Below, in pieces: positions 1 to 8,742 of a stretch of DNA of 64,000 nt. Position numbers and translations under genes: made by a program. Below the pieces are notes generated by a model. That model did no database searches. It was not told the DNA's origin and saw nothing but the letters and a program-made list of their open reading frames with translations. This DNA comes from Streptomyces spinosus (lineage in GTDB: Bacteria > Actinomycetota > Actinomycetes > Streptomycetales > Streptomycetaceae): NCBI RefSeq assembly GCF_020400655.1, contig NZ_JAINRC010000002.1, positions 124,001 to 188,000 on the forward strand, in the 5' to 3' direction. Numbering within the stretch: position 1 is the first letter of the stretch; every line of letters begins with the position of its first letter.

Positions 1-513
1 GTTGAAGTGGGTGCCGATCTCGTTGCCCTCCAGCCAGGCCAGCCGTACCTGCTTGAGGGTGTCGGCGATGCCCTGCTCGTCGTTGAAGCCGATGTCGGAG
101 CGGCCCGGCGAGTGCTGCGGGGGCTTGTACAGCTCGCGCTTCTCCTCCGGCAGGAGGTACACGCCGCTGAGGAAGTACGTCATGGTCGCGTTGTTCTCCT
201 TGGCGACCTCGCGGAAGTGCGAGAACAGCTTCTGACTGTCCTCGCCCGCGCCGTCCCAGGAGAACACCACGAACTGCGGGGGCTTCTGACCGGGGCTCAG
301 CCGCTCGGGCCGGGGCAGGTGCGGCTGGGATCCGGTGTAGGCGGTGGAGCCGTCGCCGATCAGCCGGAGCACGCTGCCGGGTGCCGGTGCCCCCTGCGCC
401 GGGCCGGGCGCCCCTTCCTTGGTGCCGCTGGAGCCGGTCGCGCAACCGGCGAACGACGCAGCACAGGCCGCGGCGACCATGGCGCCGACGGCGATCCTCT
501 GGGTGGCGGCCAT
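1..513 (-). CDS. Secreted lipoprotein, polysaccharide deacetylase-like (N-terminal part)
   Basis: Only the first 171 codons are inside the window; the gene continues past base 1. The start is the ATG at 513. Residues 1-24 form a lipoprotein signal peptide with a hydrophobic core and a lipobox-like SFAGC, so Cys24 should be lipidated and the protein anchored outside the membrane. A Gly/Pro/Ala linker follows. The mature part has VVFSWDGAGE near residue 90, TYFLSG, and EIGTHFN at the cut end, which resemble the first strand and the metal-binding His region of NodB-type carbohydrate deacetylases. The first motif lacks the usual Asp-Asp pair, so catalysis is uncertain. Substrate cannot be named. 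It is divergent from the SulP fusion gene. Confidence 0.7.
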   Translation of the reverse strand, partial: MAATQRIAVGAMVAAACAASFAGCATGSSGTKEGAPGPAQGAPAPGSVLRLIGDGSTAYTGSQPHLPRPERLSPGQKPPQFVVFSWDGAGEDSQKLFSHFREVAKENNATMTYFLSGVYLLPEEKRELYKPPQHSPGRSDIGFNDEQGIADTLKQVRLAWLEGNEIGTHFN

Positions 514-848
514 GTTCCGCCCACCTTCTTCCTTCTCTCAGGCACACGCTGACGAGGGCCGTTCAGTGACGCGCCGGGTTCGCACCGGCGGCGCCGCCAA
601 GGTCGCACGGGACCGAGAAGGAATTAGTACGACAAGCCGATCAAATGCCCACTTCACTCGGGTGGGCGATCTTCCATCCCGTTTGCCCCAGAAAGCTATG
701 ATCTGGCTTTACTTGGCATTACGATTCTTTTACCGAGCGTTGATCCATCCCGCCGCTGTACGCCGTGACCCACGGCCGCGACCGAGCCCGCCCATCGCCG
801 CGGCTCCCACCCAGTCCGCGACCGCGCCGCCCCGGAGGAGACGGGAAC
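514..848. promoter_or_regulatory. Divergent intergenic region, lipoprotein / SulP fusion
   Basis: No gene is seen in these 335 bases. The stretch around 655-740 is clearly AT-richer than its surroundings, as expected for promoters of the two divergent genes. No operator could be identified with confidence. A GAGGAG-type ribosome binding site lies just before the ATG at 849. Confidence 0.4.
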
Positions 849-3194
849 ATGTCCGCCTGCGCAACCCCTCACACCCAGCAGCCCCACCCCCCGCACGACC
901 CCGCACCGACCCGCCGCCGCTTCCCCGTCGCGGGCGCCGATCTGTCCGCGGCCGTCGCGGTCTTCCTGATCGCCCTGCCGCTCTCCCTCGGCATCGCCCT
1001 GGCCACCGGAGCCCCGCTCCAGGCCGGACTCGTCGCCGCCGCGGTCGGCGGGATCGTCGTCGGGCGGCTGGGCGGCTGCCCCCTCCAGGTCAGCGGGCCC
1101 GCCGCCGGACTCACCGTGGTCACCGCGGACCTGATCCACCGTTACGGCTGGCGGGCCACCTGCGGCATCACCGTTCTCGCGGGCCTCGCCCAACTCGGCC
1201 TCGGCTGCCTGCGGGTGGCGCGCGGCGCGCTCGCGGTCAGCCCGGCCGTGGTGCACGGCATGCTGGCCGGTATCGGCATCACCATCGCCGTCGCCCAGCT
1301 GCACATCGTCCTCGGCGGCAACCCGGACAGCTCCGTCCTCGCGAACCTGCGGGCACTGCCCGCCCAGTTGGCCGGTCTGCACCCGGCCGCCGTGTCGATG
1401 AGCGCGCTGACCCTGGCCCTGCTGCTGGCGTGGCCCCGCCTGCCCGGCCGCGCCGGCCGGCTGCTGCGCAGGGTGCCGGCCCCCCTCGTCGCCGTCACCG
1501 GAGCCGCCGCGACCGCCGCCCTCACGGGACTGAGCCTCCCCCGGGTCGAACTGCCGTCCTGGCACAGCCACGCCCTGGCCGGACTGCCCGAGGGCCCCGC
1601 GCTCGGCCTGGTGGCCGCGGTGCTCACCACCACCCTGGTGTGCAGCGTGCAGTCGCTGCTCGGCGCGGTGGCCGTGGACAAGCTGGTCGCCGCCCGCACC
1701 GGGCCGCAGTCCCGCATCGGCCGCTCCGACCTGGACCGGGAGCTGCTCGGCCAGGGCGCCGCCAACATCGTCTCCGGAGCCCTCGGCGGGCTGCCGATCG
1801 CGGGCGTGGCGGTGCGCAGTACCGCGAATGTGAAATCAGGTGCCGTCAGCCGGAACTCCACGATGGTGCACGGCGTTCTCGTAGTAGTCGCCGCGTTGCT
1901 GATGGTCCCGGTCCTGGAGGGGATCCCGCTCGCCTCCCTCGCCGCCCTGGTGATGGCCGTCGGCATCCAGATGGTGTCCCTGCACCACATCCGCACGGTG
2001 ACGCGCCACCGCGAAGTGCCGGTCTACGCCGCGACCACGCTCGGCGTGGTGGTCCTCGGTGTCCTCCAGGGCGTGTTCCTCGGGGTCGCCGTGGCGGTCG
2101 CCGTCGCCCTGCACCGCCTCGCCCGCACCCGCATCACCCACCACGAGAAGGAAGGAGTCCATCACGTACGCGTCCGGGGCCAGCTGACCTTCCTCGCGGT
2201 GCCCCGGCTCAGCAGAACCCTGCATCTCGTGCCCCAGGGCGCCCATGCCGTCGTGGAGTTGGACGGTTCGTTCATGGACCACGCGGCGTACGAGTCGCTG
2301 CAGGACTGGCGCAGCTCCCACACCGCGCGGGGAGGCACGGCCGAGCTGTCGGGCCGGCGCGACGGAATCCGGACCGCCGAGCAGGCCCCGGCCACCGAGT
2401 GCCGGTGCCGCCCCTGGACCCCCTGGCGCAACCACCAGGCCTGCTCCGCCGCGGCCGCCGCCCCGGCGGGCCAGGGGGCCGGCCGGGAACTGGCCCGTGG
2501 CATCAGCTCGTTCCAGCGGAACACCGCGCCGCTGGTGCGGGAGGAGCTGGCGCGGCTCGCCCGGGAGGGCCAGCAGCCCTCCCAGCTCTTTTTGACCTGC
2601 GCCGATTCCCGGCTCGTCACGTCGATGATCACCGCCAGTGGTCCCGGCGACCTGTTCGTCGTCCGCAACGTCGGCAACCTGGTGCCGCCACCGGGCGAGG
2701 AGCACGGCGACGACTCCGTGGCCGCAGCCATCGAGTACGCGGTGGACGTGCTCGGGGTGCGCTCGATCACGGTGTGCGGGCACTCCGGGTGCGGCGCGAT
2801 GCAGGCGCTGCTGGCCTCGGGGGCCGGCCGGCAGGACGGCACCCCGCTCCAGCGGTGGCTCCGCCATGGGCGGCCGAGCCTGGCACGGACGGCCGGGGAT
2901 CACCCCGGGCGGCCCCGGCTGGCCGGGCGGGAGCCCGCGGACGCGGTGGAGCTGCTGTGCCTGACCAACGTGATGCAGCAATTGGCGCATCTGAGGGCGC
3001 ACCCGCCGGTGGCCCGGGCGCTGGCCGAGGGGGCGCTGGAGCTGCACGGCATGTATTTCCACGTGGGCGAGGCGCAGGCGTATCTGCTCGCGGGGACGGG
3101 CGAGGAAGCGGTGTTCGAGGACGTCACGGGAGGCATCGGTGGAGGTGAGGGGGCACACGAAGCGGTGCGGGTCACGAGCGGTGGACAGGTCTAA
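849..3194 (+). CDS. SulP family anion transporter fused to beta-carbonic anhydrase
   Basis: This is a 781-residue two-domain protein. Residues about 25-460 are a SulP/SLC26 permease core with many hydrophobic helices and the conserved region around SGPAAGLTV. The C-terminal part from about residue 545 is a beta-class carbonic anhydrase: Cys584, His645 and Cys648 are the zinc ligands and Asp586-Arg588 the catalytic dyad (CADSR, CGHSGCG). Fusion of the two suggests coupled bicarbonate or CO2 handling at the membrane. The segment between the domains is too short and diverged to be called a full STAS domain. ATG 849 is chosen because GAGGAG precedes it and the SulP homology starts soon after. The actual anion is inferred from the fusion, not shown. 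Confidence 0.88.
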   Translation: MSACATPHTQQPHPPHDPAPTRRRFPVAGADLSAAVAVFLIALPLSLGIALATGAPLQAGLVAAAVGGIVVGRLGGCPLQVSGPAAGLTVVTADLIHRYGWRATCGITVLAGLAQLGLGCLRVARGALAVSPAVVHGMLAGIGITIAVAQLHIVLGGNPDSSVLANLRALPAQLAGLHPAAVSMSALTLALLLAWPRLPGRAGRLLRRVPAPLVAVTGAAATAALTGLSLPRVELPSWHSHALAGLPEGPALGLVAAVLTTTLVCSVQSLLGAVAVDKLVAARTGPQSRIGRSDLDRELLGQGAANIVSGALGGLPIAGVAVRSTANVKSGAVSRNSTMVHGVLVVVAALLMVPVLEGIPLASLAALVMAVGIQMVSLHHIRTVTRHREVPVYAATTLGVVVLGVLQGVFLGVAVAVAVALHRLARTRITHHEKEGVHHVRVRGQLTFLAVPRLSRTLHLVPQGAHAVVELDGSFMDHAAYESLQDWRSSHTARGGTAELSGRRDGIRTAEQAPATECRCRPWTPWRNHQACSAAAAAPAGQGAGRELARGISSFQRNTAPLVREELARLAREGQQPSQLFLTCADSRLVTSMITASGPGDLFVVRNVGNLVPPPGEEHGDDSVAAAIEYAVDVLGVRSITVCGHSGCGAMQALLASGAGRQDGTPLQRWLRHGRPSLARTAGDHPGRPRLAGREPADAVELLCLTNVMQQLAHLRAHPPVARALAEGALELHGMYFHVGEAQAYLLAGTGEEAVFEDVTGGIGGGEGAHEAVRVTSGGQV

Positions 3195-3200
3195 ACCAAT
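3185..3200. promoter_or_regulatory. Possible DasR-type (dre) operator upstream of acsA
   Basis: AGGTCTAAACCA at 3187-3198 matches 10 of 12 positions of the palindromic GntR-type dre core TGGTCTAGACCA. It overlaps the stop codon of the SulP fusion gene and lies about 90 bases before acsA. A link to N-acetylglucosamine control of acetate activation is an inference from the match alone. Confidence 0.35.
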
Positions 3201-3285
3201 TTTCCGGTCGACCCTTGTCATCGGACCTCGGGTCTGATGAGCTGTGGCCTGGGACACAACGGACACCCTTCGAAAGGGAGATGTC

Positions 3286-5241
3286 GTGAGCAACGAGAGC
3301 CTGGCCAACCTGCTCAAGGAAGAACGCAGGTTCGCGCCGCCCGCCGACCTGGCAGCGCACGCCAACGTCACCGCGGAGGCGTATGAACAGGCCAAGGCTG
3401 ACAGGCTCGGCTTCTGGGCCGAGCAGGCCCGCCGGCTGACCTGGGCCAAGGAACCGACCGAGACGCTGGACTGGTCGAACCCGCCGTTCGCGAAGTGGTT
3501 CAAGGACGGCGAGCTGAACGTCGCCTACAACTGTGTGGACCGGCACGTGGAGGCCGGGCACGGGGACCGCGTCGCCATCCACTTCGAGGGCGAGCCCGGC
3601 GACAGCCGGTCGATCACCTACGCGGAGCTGAAGGACGAGGTCTCCAGGGCCGCCAACGCCCTGCTGGAGCTGGGCGTGCGCAAGGGCGACCGCGTCGCCA
3701 TCTACATGCCGATGATCCCGGAGACCGCGATCGCGATGCTGGCCTCGGCCCGGATCGGCGCCGCCCACTCGGTCGTCTTCGGCGGCTTCTCGGCGGACGC
3801 GCTCGCGACCCGGATCAAGGACGCGGACGCCAAGGTGGTCATCACCGCCGACGGCGGCTACCGGCGCGGCAAGCCGTCCGCGCTCAAGCCGGCCGTGGAC
3901 GAGGCGATCGGCAAGGTGGACAACGTCGAACACGTCCTCGTGGTCCGCCGCACCGGCCAGGAGGTGGCCTGGACCGAGGGCCGGGACCTGTGGTGGGACG
4001 ACGTCGTCGCCCGCCAGTCGGCCGAGCACACCCCGGAGGCGTTCGACGCGGAGCACCCGCTGTTCATCCTCTACACCTCCGGCACGACGGGGAAGCCGAA
4101 GGGCATCCTGCACACCTCCGGCGGCTACCTCACCCAGACGGCCTACACCCACTGGGCGGTCTTCGACCTGAAGCCGGAGACGGACGTGTACTGGTGCACG
4201 GCCGACGTCGGCTGGGTGACCGGGCACTCGTACATCGTGTACGGCCCGCTGGCCAACGGCGCGACGCAGGTGATGTACGAGGGCACGCCGGACACCCCGC
4301 ACCAGGGCCGCTTCTGGGAGATCGTGCAGAAGTACAAGGTCACGATCCTGTACACGGCGCCGACCGCGATCCGGACGTTCATGAAGTGGGGCGACGACAT
4401 CCCCGCCAAGTTCGACCTGTCCTCCCTGCGGATCCTCGGTTCGGTGGGCGAGCCCATCAACCCCGAGGCGTGGGTCTGGTACCGCAAGCACATCGGCGCC
4501 GACAGGACGCCGGTCGTGGACACCTGGTGGCAGACCGAGACCGGCGCCATGATGATCTCGCCGCTGCCCGGAGTCACCGAGGCCAAGCCCGGTTCGGCGC
4601 AGCGTCCGCTGCCCGGCGTCAGCGCGACCGTCGTCGACGACGAGGCGAACGAGGTGCCGGACGGCGGCGGCGGCTACCTGGTGCTGACCGAGCCGTGGCC
4701 GTCGATGCTGCGCACCATCTGGGGCGACGACCAGCGGTTCATCGACACCTACTGGTCCCGCTTCGAGGGCAGGTACTTCGCCGGTGACGGCGCGAAGAAG
4801 GACGACGACGGGGACATCTGGCTGCTGGGCCGGGTGGACGACGTGATGCTCGTGTCCGGGCACAACATCTCCACCACCGAGGTGGAGTCGGCGCTCGTCT
4901 CGCACCCGTCGGTCGCCGAGGCCGCCGTCGTGGGCGCCGCGGACGAGACCACCGGCCAGGCCATCGTCGCCTTCGTCATCCTGCGCGGCACGGCCTCGGA
5001 GAACGAGGCGCTCCTCGGGGAGCTGCGCGACCACGTCGGCGCCACGCTCGGCCCGATCGCCAAGCCCAAGCGGATCCTGCCGGTGGCGGAGCTGCCGAAG
5101 ACCCGCTCCGGCAAGATCATGCGCCGCCTGCTGCGGGACGTCGCCGAGAACCGCCAGCTCGGTGACGTGACCACGCTGACGGACTCCACCGTGATGGACC
5201 TCATCCAGGCCAAGCTGCCCGCCTCGCCCAGCGAGGACTGA
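3286..5241 (+). CDS. acsA: Acetyl-CoA synthetase
   Basis: The 651-residue product is a full-length AMP-forming acetate:CoA ligase, which activates acetate to acetyl-AMP and then acetyl-CoA in the cytoplasm. The P-loop-like [11 protein letters not shown] starts at residue 263, and WWQTETG and the C-terminal [11 protein letters not shown] motif are present. Lys610 in that motif is the catalytic lysine that protein acetyltransferases modify in this family. GTG 3286 is preferred over upstream in-frame codons because AAAGGGA lies 6-8 bases before it and it matches the usual family N-terminus. A candidate dre site lies upstream and a strong hairpin follows. It appears to be transcribed alone. Confidence 0.96.
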   Translation: MSNESLANLLKEERRFAPPADLAAHANVTAEAYEQAKADRLGFWAEQARRLTWAKEPTETLDWSNPPFAKWFKDGELNVAYNCVDRHVEAGHGDRVAIHFEGEPGDSRSITYAELKDEVSRAANALLELGVRKGDRVAIYMPMIPETAIAMLASARIGAAHSVVFGGFSADALATRIKDADAKVVITADGGYRRGKPSALKPAVDEAIGKVDNVEHVLVVRRTGQEVAWTEGRDLWWDDVVARQSAEHTPEAFDAEHPLFILYTSGTTGKPKGILHTSGGYLTQTAYTHWAVFDLKPETDVYWCTADVGWVTGHSYIVYGPLANGATQVMYEGTPDTPHQGRFWEIVQKYKVTILYTAPTAIRTFMKWGDDIPAKFDLSSLRILGSVGEPINPEAWVWYRKHIGADRTPVVDTWWQTETGAMMISPLPGVTEAKPGSAQRPLPGVSATVVDDEANEVPDGGGGYLVLTEPWPSMLRTIWGDDQRFIDTYWSRFEGRYFAGDGAKKDDDGDIWLLGRVDDVMLVSGHNISTTEVESALVSHPSVAEAAVVGAADETTGQAIVAFVILRGTASENEALLGELRDHVGATLGPIAKPKRILPVAELPKTRSGKIMRRLLRDVAENRQLGDVTTLTDSTVMDLIQAKLPASPSED

Positions 5242-5284
5242 GCGGACCGGCAGGTCTGAGCGGTACGGGAGGACTGAGCGGCAC

Positions 5285-5328
5285 CCCGAGGGGCACCCGG
5301 GCGGCGAACGTGCCGGGTGCCCCTCGGG
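5285..5328. terminator. Hairpin terminator after acsA
   Basis: A perfect 16-bp stem (5285-5300 with 5313-5328) encloses a 12-base loop, 43 bases after the acsA stop. There is no clear T-run, which is common for Streptomyces terminators. Confidence 0.8.
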
Positions 5329-5364
5329 CGTCCACGGTGGAGATCAGCGGACGCCGGACCCGGG

Positions 5365-5403
5365 CGTACGGCACCTTAGGTAAAGTAAGCAAAGTGCCGT
5401 ACG
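5365..5403. promoter_or_regulatory. Inverted repeat in nhaA leader
   Basis: CGTACGGCAC (5365-5374) and GTGCCGTACG (5394-5403) form a perfect 10-bp inverted repeat around an unusually AT-rich 19-base centre containing TTAGGTAAAGTAAGC. It lies about 70 bases before the nhaA start. It could be an operator or a leader RNA hairpin; the regulator is unknown. Confidence 0.5.
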
Positions 5404-5472
5404 GAGCGGCACGCCAGGTGCGCCGGGAAGTCTGGTCGGCATGTGAGTCCCGCCTGCCCCGGAGGTCCCGCC

Positions 5473-6909
5473 GTGACCGCGCCCCCCACCCGCCCCCGCA
5501 CCGCCTCCCGCAAGGCCTTCGGCCGCCTGTCGCTGCCCGAGCGCTCCTTCGTCGCGGACGCGCTGCGCACCGAGACCGTCGGCGGTGTGCTGCTGCTCCT
5601 CGCCGCCGTGGCCGCGCTGGTCTGGGCGAACGTCCCCGGCATCCGCCACGGCTACGAGACCGTCGGCGGCTTCCACGCCGGCCCCGAAGCCCTCGGCCTG
5701 CACCTCTCGGTCGCCCACTGGGCCGCCGACGGGCTGCTCGCCGTGTTCTTCTTCGTCGCCGGCATCGAGCTCAAGCGCGAGCTGGTCGCCGGCGACCTGC
5801 GCGATCCCCGGGCCGCCGTGCTGCCCGTGGTGGCGGCGCTGTGCGGGATGGCCGTACCGGCACTCGTGTACACCCTCACCAACGTCGCCGGGCACGGCTC
5901 CACGCAGGGCTGGGCGGTGCCCACCGCCACCGACATCGCCTTCGCGCTCGCCGTCCTCGCCGTCATCGGCACCTCACTGCCCAGCGCCCTGCGCGCCTTC
6001 CTGCTCACCCTCGCGGTGGTCGACGACCTCTTCGCCATCCTGATCATCGCGGTCTTCTTCACCGACCGGCTGGACTTCGCCGCCCTCGGCGGGGCCGTCA
6101 CCGGCCTCGCACTCTTCTGGCTGCTGCTGCGCACGGGCGTACGCGGCTGGTACGTGTACGTGCCGCTCGGGGTCGTCGTCTGGGCGCTGATGTACAACAG
6201 CGGCGTGCACGCCACGATCGCCGGTGTGGCGATGGGCCTGATGCTGCGCTGCACCACCCGCGAGGGTGAGGAGTGCTCTCCGGCCGAGCGCATCGAGCAT
6301 CTGGTGCGGCCCCTGTCCGCCGGACTCGCCGTACCGCTGTTCGCGCTGTTCAGTGCCGGTGTGTCGATATCCGGCGGGGCGCTCGGGGACGTGTTCACGC
6401 GGCCCGAGACGCTCGGCGTGGTGCTCGGCCTGGTCGTGGGCAAGACGATCGGCATCTTCGGCGGCACCTGGCTGACCGTCCGCTTCACCCGCGCGCAGCT
6501 CAGCGACGACCTGGCGTGGGCCGACGTCTTCGCGGTGGCGACGCTCGCCGGGATCGGGTTCACGGTCTCGCTGCTCATCGGCGAGCTGGCCTTCGAGGGC
6601 GACGCGGTGCTGACCGACGAGGTGAAGACGGCCGTCCTCACCGGGTCGCTGATCGCGGCGTCGTGCGCGACGGTGCTGCTGAAGCTGCGCAACGCCAAGT
6701 ACCGCAGGATGTGCGAGGAGGAGGAGCGCGACGAGGACCTCGACGGCATCCCCGACGTCTACGAGCAGGACGACCCGGCGTACCACCTCCGGATGGCCGA
6801 GATCCACGAGCGCAAGGCCGCCGAACACCGCCGGCTGGCCGCCGAAGCGCGCCACGGGCTTCAGGAAGTGCCGGGCGGGGCAGGCGAGGAGGACGGCCGT
6901 CCGGCATGA
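5473..6909 (+). CDS. nhaA: Na+/H+ antiporter NhaA
   Basis: The 478-residue protein is a polytopic NhaA-type sodium/proton antiporter. The core has the family signatures: FFVAGIELKREL in an early helix, TDIAFALAVL, and the paired aspartates of VVDDLFAIL, which carry the exchanged ions. The C-terminus adds an Asp/Glu-rich tail (DEDLDGIPDVYEQDD) and a charged helix not found in E. coli NhaA, probably cytoplasmic. GTG 5473 is chosen because GGAGG sits 9-13 bases before it; an in-frame start further upstream at 5443 has no such support. The leader holds a 10-bp inverted repeat. Confidence 0.93.
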   Translation: MTAPPTRPRTASRKAFGRLSLPERSFVADALRTETVGGVLLLLAAVAALVWANVPGIRHGYETVGGFHAGPEALGLHLSVAHWAADGLLAVFFFVAGIELKRELVAGDLRDPRAAVLPVVAALCGMAVPALVYTLTNVAGHGSTQGWAVPTATDIAFALAVLAVIGTSLPSALRAFLLTLAVVDDLFAILIIAVFFTDRLDFAALGGAVTGLALFWLLLRTGVRGWYVYVPLGVVVWALMYNSGVHATIAGVAMGLMLRCTTREGEECSPAERIEHLVRPLSAGLAVPLFALFSAGVSISGGALGDVFTRPETLGVVLGLVVGKTIGIFGGTWLTVRFTRAQLSDDLAWADVFAVATLAGIGFTVSLLIGELAFEGDAVLTDEVKTAVLTGSLIAASCATVLLKLRNAKYRRMCEEEERDEDLDGIPDVYEQDDPAYHLRMAEIHERKAAEHRRLAAEARHGLQEVPGGAGEEDGRPA

Positions 6910-6975
6910 TCTGACGAGACGGTACAAATCAAGACGGTACGCAAGACCCACGAGAGACCTCTGAGGGAGAACGCG

Positions 6976-7464
6976 ATGAGCGCACCCGACGGCAGCCCGG
7001 TCGGCGCCGAACGCAGCATCGGCCAGCTGTTCGCCTCGGCGACGACCGAATTGTCGGCGCTGGTGCACGACGAGATCGCGCTGGCCAAGGCCCAGCTCAA
7101 GCAGGACGTGAAGCGCGGCGCGGTCAGCGGCGGCGCCTTCTCGATGGCGGGCGCGGTCCTGGTGTTCTCCCTGCCGATGCTCAACTTCGCCCTGGCCTAC
7201 GGCATCCGCACCTGGAGCCACTGGAACCTGGCGATCTGCTTCGTGCTCTCCTTCGCGGCCAACGTGCTGGTCGCCGGCCTCCTCGCGCTCATCGGCACGG
7301 TGTTCGCGAAGAAGGCCAAGAAGGGCCAGGGCCCGCAGAAGGTGGCGGCCTCGATGAAGCAGTCGGCGGGCGTCCTGCAGAACGCCAAGCCGCACCCGCG
7401 TCCGGAGCTGCCCGAGGACCGGGCTCCCGCGGCCATCGAGGCTGTGGCACGCTCGTCGTCATGA
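6976..7464 (+). CDS. Phage holin family / DUF1469 small membrane protein
   Basis: This 162-residue protein has a soluble amphipathic N-terminus (residues 1-50, rich in Glu/Lys: ALVHDEIALAKAQLKQD) followed by two membrane helices (about 58-80 and 90-120) and a basic tail. The pattern matches the actinobacterial DUF1469 (phage_holin_3_6) family, whose biochemical role is unknown despite the holin name. GAGGGAG precedes the ATG. Its stop overlaps the start of the next gene (ATGA at 7461-7464), so the two are translationally coupled. Confidence 0.8.
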   Translation: MSAPDGSPVGAERSIGQLFASATTELSALVHDEIALAKAQLKQDVKRGAVSGGAFSMAGAVLVFSLPMLNFALAYGIRTWSHWNLAICFVLSFAANVLVAGLLALIGTVFAKKAKKGQGPQKVAASMKQSAGVLQNAKPHPRPELPEDRAPAAIEAVARSSS

Positions 7465-8384
7465 CGGACCCCGCCGCTCCCTCGGCCGTACGGATCGCAG
7501 GTCCCTGGAGCCACAGGGACGTCGCCGCCAACGGCGCGCGCTTCCACATCGCCGAACTCGGCGACGGCCCGCTGGTCCTGCTCCTGCACGGCTTCCCGCA
7601 GTTCTGGTGGACGTGGCGGCACCAGCTGACCGCGCTCGCGGAGGCGGGTTACCGGGCGGTGGCGATGGACCTGCGGGGCGTCGGCGGCAGCGACCGCACG
7701 CCCCGCGGTTACGACCCCGCCAACCTCGCGCTGGACGTCACGGGGGTGATCCGGTCCCTCGGCGAGCCGGACGCCGCGCTGGTCGGCCACGACCTCGGCG
7801 GTTATCTGGCGTGGACGGCGGCGGCCATGCGGCCCAAGCTCGTACGGCGCCTGGCGGTGGCGTCCATGCCGCATCCGCGGCGCTGGCGCGCGGCGATGCT
7901 GCGGGACGCCCGGCAGACGGCCGCCAACTCCTACATCTGGGGTTTCCAGCGGCCCTGGATCCCCGAGCGCCAACTGACCGCCGACGAGGGCGCGCTGGCG
8001 GGCCGGCTGATCCGGGACTGGTCCGGGCCGCGGCCGCCGGAGGACGCGGCCGTGGACACCTACCGGCGGGCCATGTGCATCCCGTCCACCGCGCACTGCG
8101 CGATCGAGCCGTACCGCTGGCTGGTGCGTTCGCTGGCCCGGCCGGACGGCGTGCAGTTCTACCGCCGGATGAAGCGGCCCGTACGGGTGCCGACGCTGCA
8201 CCTGCACGGCTCGCTGGACCCGGTCACCCGCACGCGCAGCGCGGCCGGTTCGGGCGAATACGTCGAAGCGCCCTACCGCTGGCGGCTGTTCGACGGGCTC
8301 GGGCACTTCCCGCACGAGGAGGACCCGGCGGCGTTCTCCACCGAGCTGATCAACTGGCTCAAGGACCCCGAGCCCGACCGATGA
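7461..8384 (+). CDS. Alpha/beta hydrolase, epoxide hydrolase-like
   Basis: The 307-residue protein has the alpha/beta-hydrolase fold with the oxyanion motif HGFPQFWWTWRHQL, the nucleophile elbow GHDLGG (Asp as nucleophile), a cap domain in the middle, and the late motifs HGSLDPVT and GLGHFPHEED carrying the acid and the catalytic His. An Asp nucleophile points to epoxide hydrolase or haloalkane dehalogenase rather than esterase chemistry; HGFP and the length favour epoxide hydrolase. Substrate is unknown. It is coupled to the upstream membrane protein gene by a 4-base overlap. Confidence 0.85.
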   Translation: MTDPAAPSAVRIAGPWSHRDVAANGARFHIAELGDGPLVLLLHGFPQFWWTWRHQLTALAEAGYRAVAMDLRGVGGSDRTPRGYDPANLALDVTGVIRSLGEPDAALVGHDLGGYLAWTAAAMRPKLVRRLAVASMPHPRRWRAAMLRDARQTAANSYIWGFQRPWIPERQLTADEGALAGRLIRDWSGPRPPEDAAVDTYRRAMCIPSTAHCAIEPYRWLVRSLARPDGVQFYRRMKRPVRVPTLHLHGSLDPVTRTRSAAGSGEYVEAPYRWRLFDGLGHFPHEEDPAAFSTELINWLKDPEPDR

Positions 8385-8547
8385 GGCGTCAGACACCCGC
8401 CCCGGTGACCGAGCGGTGAAGGTTCGATGCGTGGAGTATCCGATTTCCTGAACAGTTGTCCCCCGAACGGCCACATGCCTGCCGCATAGGCCAATTGGGG
8501 GGCGCACAAGCGGTTATCGACCTTGGGGCGGGGGCACACGTCGGGGT

Positions 8548-8727
8548 ATGGGCTGGACGCACGACTACAGTGACGCACCCCGCAACCGCCGCTCGGCCAC
8601 GGGCCTGAGCACGCCTCAGCGAGGCACCCCGCAACTGGCGGAAGCGGACCTGCGGGTGGGAATCCCGCGCATCCTGCGCCGCCGGGCCCGCTGGGTCTCG
8701 GTGCGCCTGCGTCACCCGCGGGGCTGA
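8548..8727 (+). CDS. Small basic hypothetical protein
   Basis: A 59-codon frame begins at ATG 8548 and ends at TGA 8727. The product is Arg-rich toward the C-terminus (PRILRRRARWVSVRLRHPRG), with no Cys and no membrane segment. I do not recognise a family. It is supported by typical codon use, position in an otherwise empty gap and absence of overlap with other genes. Its upstream region holds no clear ribosome binding site, so the call is tentative. Confidence 0.5.
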   Translation: MGWTHDYSDAPRNRRSATGLSTPQRGTPQLAEADLRVGIPRILRRRARWVSVRLRHPRG

Positions 8728-8742
8728 ACGCGGCGCGTCGCC

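Noticed and set aside
344..3148. Long 934-codon open frame on the plus strand
   Set aside because: It overlaps the SulP fusion gene in another frame, and its product is Arg/Pro-rich, the usual artefact of high-GC codon third positions.
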